From Lachnospiraceae bacterium (lineage in GTDB: Bacteria > Bacillota > Clostridia > Lachnospirales > Lachnospiraceae): 64,000 bases of DNA. This document shows, piece after piece, positions 61,636 through 64,000 of this stretch; the stretch's first letter is position 1; each line of letters begins with the position of its first letter. The translations under genes and the position numbers were made by a program. Below the pieces are notes generated by a model. It saw only the letters and a list, made by a program, of their open reading frames with translations, was not told where the DNA came from and did not search any database. The stretch covers positions 1 through 64,000 of the forward strand of contig JAAWJI010000016.1 in the NCBI GenBank assembly GCA_022796795.1. Reading direction: 5' to 3'.

Positions 61636-62081
61636 TGAAGGTGATTTTGATAGAGGATGTAAAGTCTCTGGGAAAAAAGGGAGAGATCGTAGAGGTCAAC
61701 GATGGCTATGGGCGGAATTTTATTCTGGCAAAGAAGTTGGGCCTGGAGGCTACCCCAAAAAATCTCAATGATCTGAAGCTGAAGAAAGCCAATGATGAAA
61801 AGGTTGCCAAGGAACAGCATGGAGAGGCTGTTGCCTTTGCAGAGCGGCTGTCCAAGCTGCAGGTGGTGCTGCAGATCAAGGCCGGAGAGGGAGGACGGAC
61901 CTTTGGCTCCGTATCCACCAAGGAGATTGCCCAGGCGGCCCAGGAGCAGCTGGGCGTGGAGCTGGACAAGAAAAAAATGCAGCTGCCCAACCCCATTAAG
62001 TCTGTGGGAACCCATATGGTGCCCATCCGGCTTCATCCTAAGGTGACGGCAGAGCTGAAGGTGATTGTGAAGGAAGCGTAA
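61635..62081 (+). CDS. rplI: 50S ribosomal protein L9
   Basis: Large-subunit protein bridging 23S rRNA to the stalk base. At 148 aa it has MKVILIEDVKSLGKKGEIVEVNDGY and the conserved GYGRNFILAKKLGLEAT, then a long helix and C-terminal domain (EGGRTFGSVSTKEIAQA). Start is GTG 61635, overlapping the gdpP stop by one base. Followed by dnaB after 14 nt. Confidence 0.97.
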   Translation: MKVILIEDVKSLGKKGEIVEVNDGYGRNFILAKKLGLEATPKNLNDLKLKKANDEKVAKEQHGEAVAFAERLSKLQVVLQIKAGEGGRTFGSVSTKEIAQAAQEQLGVELDKKKMQLPNPIKSVGTHMVPIRLHPKVTAELKVIVKEA

Positions 62082-62095
62082 AAGGAATACATTCT

Positions 62096-63445
62096 ATGGA
62101 AGAAGCAATCATAAAGCGTGTGATGCCTCACAGCGCGGAGGCGGAGCAGTCGGTAATTGCGGCCATGCTCATGGACCGGGACGCCATTATGTCCGCCTCA
62201 GAGATTCTCGCGCCGGAGGATTTCTACCAGCGGCAGTACGGGGTAATCTTTGAGGCCATGGTGGAGATCTTCAATGAGGATAAGCCCGTGGACCTGGTAA
62301 TTCTCCAGGAACGTCTGCGGGCCAAGGCTGTTCCGGCGGAAATCAGCAGTATGGAGTTTGTGCGGGAGCTGCTGGACAGCGCCTCCGTATCGGGAAATGC
62401 CAAATATTACGCCAATATTGTGGCGGAAAAGGCAGTGATGCGCAGGCTCATTCGGCTCAACGAGGAGATTTCCAACGTGTGTTATGAGGGCAAGGAGCCT
62501 TTGGAAGCGGTGCTGGAGCAGACGGAGAAAAGGGTCTTCGATCTAGTGCAGCGCAGGGGCGGCGGGGATTTTGTGCCCATCAAGCAGGTGGTGTTAAACG
62601 CCCTGCAGAAGATTGAGGCGGCTTCCCGCACCAAAGGGAATGTGACGGGACTGGCCACAGGCTTCAAGGATCTGGACTATCAGACCTCAGGCCTTCAGCC
62701 CTCAGATCTGATTCTGGTGGCTGCCCGCCCCTCCATGGGAAAGACGGCTTTTGTTCTGAACATTGCCCAGTATATGGCTTTTCGCAGCAACCTGACCGTA
62801 GCCATTTTCAGTCTGGAAATGTCCAAGGAGCAGCTGGTGAACCGTCTGCTCTCCATGGAATCCGGCGTGGATGCCCAGAAGCTTCGCAGTGGAAATCTGG
62901 CGGACAGCGACTGGGAGCGTCTGGTGGAGGGCGCCGAGAGTGTGGCGGGCTCTCATATGATTATTGACGATACGCCGGGCATTACCCTGGCGGAGCTGCG
63001 CTCTAAGTGCAGGAAATATAAGCTGGAAAATAATCTGCAGATTGTGATGATCGACTATCTACAGCTCATGTCCGGAAGCGGCCGTTCCACGGATTCCCGG
63101 CAGCAGGAAATATCCGATATTTCCCGGGGGTTAAAAAGCCTGGCCAGAGAGCTGAATGTGCCGGTGGTGGCTCTTTCCCAGCTGAGCCGGGCGGTGGAGC
63201 AGCGGCCGGACCACAGGCCCATGCTTTCGGATCTGCGTGAATCCGGAGCCATTGAGCAGGACGCGGATGTGGTTATGTTTATCTACCGGGATTCCTACTA
63301 CAACCGGGACAGCGAGAACAAGGATCTGGCGGAGATCAATGTGGCTAAGCAGAGAAACGGCCCGGTGGGTCCGGTGAATCTTCTGTGGATTCCGGAGTTT
63401 ACCACCTTCAAAAATTTTACCGCAGAGAAGATCCCTCCCATGTAA
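62096..63445 (+). CDS. dnaB: Replicative DNA helicase
   Basis: Hexameric helicase of the replication fork, 449 aa. The N-terminal domain (SAEAEQSVIAAMLMDRDAI) is followed by the RecA-like motor with Walker A ARPSMGKTAF, Walker B QIVMIDYLQLM, and the C-terminal ESGAIEQDADVVMFIYRD and VAKQRNGPVG arginine-finger region. Normal length. AAAGGAA precedes ATG 62096. Confidence 0.97.
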   Translation: MEEAIIKRVMPHSAEAEQSVIAAMLMDRDAIMSASEILAPEDFYQRQYGVIFEAMVEIFNEDKPVDLVILQERLRAKAVPAEISSMEFVRELLDSASVSGNAKYYANIVAEKAVMRRLIRLNEEISNVCYEGKEPLEAVLEQTEKRVFDLVQRRGGGDFVPIKQVVLNALQKIEAASRTKGNVTGLATGFKDLDYQTSGLQPSDLILVAARPSMGKTAFVLNIAQYMAFRSNLTVAIFSLEMSKEQLVNRLLSMESGVDAQKLRSGNLADSDWERLVEGAESVAGSHMIIDDTPGITLAELRSKCRKYKLENNLQIVMIDYLQLMSGSGRSTDSRQQEISDISRGLKSLARELNVPVVALSQLSRAVEQRPDHRPMLSDLRESGAIEQDADVVMFIYRDSYYNRDSENKDLAEINVAKQRNGPVGPVNLLWIPEFTTFKNFTAEKIPPM

Positions 63446-63471
63446 GCGTATCAGGTACACCAGATTTTTCA

Positions 63472-63546
63472 TTTCCCGTTGGCTTTATAACTGTATTAGC
63501 TTCACAGGAATCAGCAGAGCCATTGGCGCAGGCGTAAAAAGTAACC
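63472..63546 (+). repeat. Structured intergenic repeat, copy 3 (diverged)
   Basis: Begins CCCGTTGGC and ends GTAAAAAGTAAC, collinear with copy 2 (15774-15850) but with many substitutions, such as ATAACTGTATTAG for ATAACGGTATTGG and CAATCAG altered to GAATCAG. It lies 27 nt after dnaB in a 209-bp gene-free gap. Confidence 0.65.
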
Positions 63547-63586
63547 GTTTCTTCCTTTTGAACTTGTAAAAAATTTACAATATAGC

Positions 63587-63615
63587 TTGTGTCCGGGGAC
63601 AAGCCGTGCTATAAT
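63587..63615 (+). promoter_or_regulatory. Promoter of the MerR-type gene, with flanking dyads
   Basis: TTGTGT at 63587-63592, 17-nt spacer and TATAAT at 63610-63615. Just upstream TTGTAAA and TTTACAA form a dyad (63564-63580), and TGTCC/GGACA lie inside the spacer. Such dyads could be operator sites of the regulator encoded downstream. Confidence 0.6.
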
Positions 63616-63654
63616 TCTGAATATGGAAATATTTTACACATTGGAGGGATGTGC

Positions 63655-64000
63655 ATGAGCGAGATACGTTACATGATTTCCGAGGCATCTAAGTTGATAG
63701 ATGTGGAAGCTCATGTTCTTCGTTATTGGGAAGAAGAGCTGGAGCTCCCCGTTCCGCGGAATGAGATGGGACATCGCTATTATACGGAAGAAAATATACG
63801 GTTACTTCAGAATATACGGGATTTAAAAGAGCAGGGTGTGCAGTTGAAAGCCATTCGCAACATTTTGCCTGAGCTGGAAAAGGGAGATTTGCAGATCAGC
63901 GGCCTGGTGGCCCGGCTGGATCAGGCGGCCCTGACTCCCCCTGGGGAGCCGGAGGAAAAGATGCAGCAGTTTCAGACCATTATGAGCCGTCTCATATCCG
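63655..64000 (+). CDS. MerR-type helix-turn-helix regulator, 5' part
   Basis: The frame is open from ATG 63655, after GGAGGG, to the window end (115 codons, truncated). The N-terminus MSEIRYMISEASKLIDVEAHVLRYWEEE and the following MGHRYYTEENIRLLQNIRDL form a MerR-type winged helix with its Arg-Tyr-Trp-Glu turn; a Gln/Glu-rich helix follows from about 85. It is related to the Firmicute group of MerR-like proteins with coiled C-termini. Effector and targets are unknown. Confidence 0.85.
   Translation, partial: MSEIRYMISEASKLIDVEAHVLRYWEEELELPVPRNEMGHRYYTEENIRLLQNIRDLKEQGVQLKAIRNILPELEKGDLQISGLVARLDQAALTPPGEPEEKMQQFQTIMSRLIS

Overview
The window looks like a chromosomal segment of a Gram-positive gut clostridium, most likely a Lachnospiraceae (Blautia/Ruminococcus-like) organism. 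The evidence is the strong AGGAGG-type ribosome binding sites, frequent TTG/GTG starts, a T-box leader on ilvB, DUF951 and DUF1846 genes, a class B sortase, the rpsF-ssb-rpsR and gdpP-rplI-dnaB blocks, and YesMN/AraC-controlled glycan loci. There is no cultured-strain marker, so genus is inference.

Layout. 1-1.9 kb: a structured intergenic repeat and a Y-family DNA polymerase. 2.2-6.5 kb: a LytTR regulator with a GHKL sensor kinase (AgrA/AgrC-like, no AgrB/D seen), then a soluble hybrid kinase on the other strand. 6.6-9.2 kb (minus): ilvB-ilvN behind a T-box. 9.3-15.8 kb: an unrecognised barrel-like protein, DUF1846, an Sfp-type phosphopantetheinyl transferase, a TSUP exporter, sortase B, a sirtuin and DUF951. 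15.8-17.1 kb: second repeat copy, then rpsF-ssb-rpsR.

17.2-35.7 kb: a complete surface-polysaccharide locus. It is headed by what looks like an invertible promoter (22-bp inverted recombination-like sites enclosing a near-consensus promoter that currently points away from the operon) and by a LoaP/NusG-family antiterminator whose KOW domain carries an 11 x 15-bp repeat array. The operon encodes an initiating sugar transferase, three glycosyltransferases, flippase, polymerase, pyruvyl- and acyl-transferases, and a WbpA/B/D/E plus WbpG-HisH-HisF set that predicts a 2,3-diamino uronic acid carrying an acetamidino group. Its interior (about 20.3-34.6 kb) is much more AT-rich than its flanks, suggesting exchange as a cassette.

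35.8-38.1 kb: a small toxin/antitoxin-like cluster (DUF2442, a frameshifted DUF4160, HicB-HicA, Fic). 38.1-50.7 kb: two near-duplicate beta-propeller hydrolase-like genes bracketing a YesN/YesM two-component system and a five-gene Opp/Dpp-type ABC transporter. 50.8-59.3 kb: an AraC-controlled glycan locus (GH43, SGNH-type esterase and araC on the minus strand; CUT1 transporter and second GH43 on the plus strand), probably for decorated xylan/arabinan oligosaccharides. 59.4-64 kb: gdpP-rplI-dnaB, a third diverged repeat copy, and the start of a MerR-type regulator.

The strongest candidate for an undescribed system is the invertible promoter-loaP-polysaccharide module, which parallels the phase-variable capsule loci with UpxY factors of Bacteroides but lies in a Firmicute and controls an acetamidino-sugar polymer.
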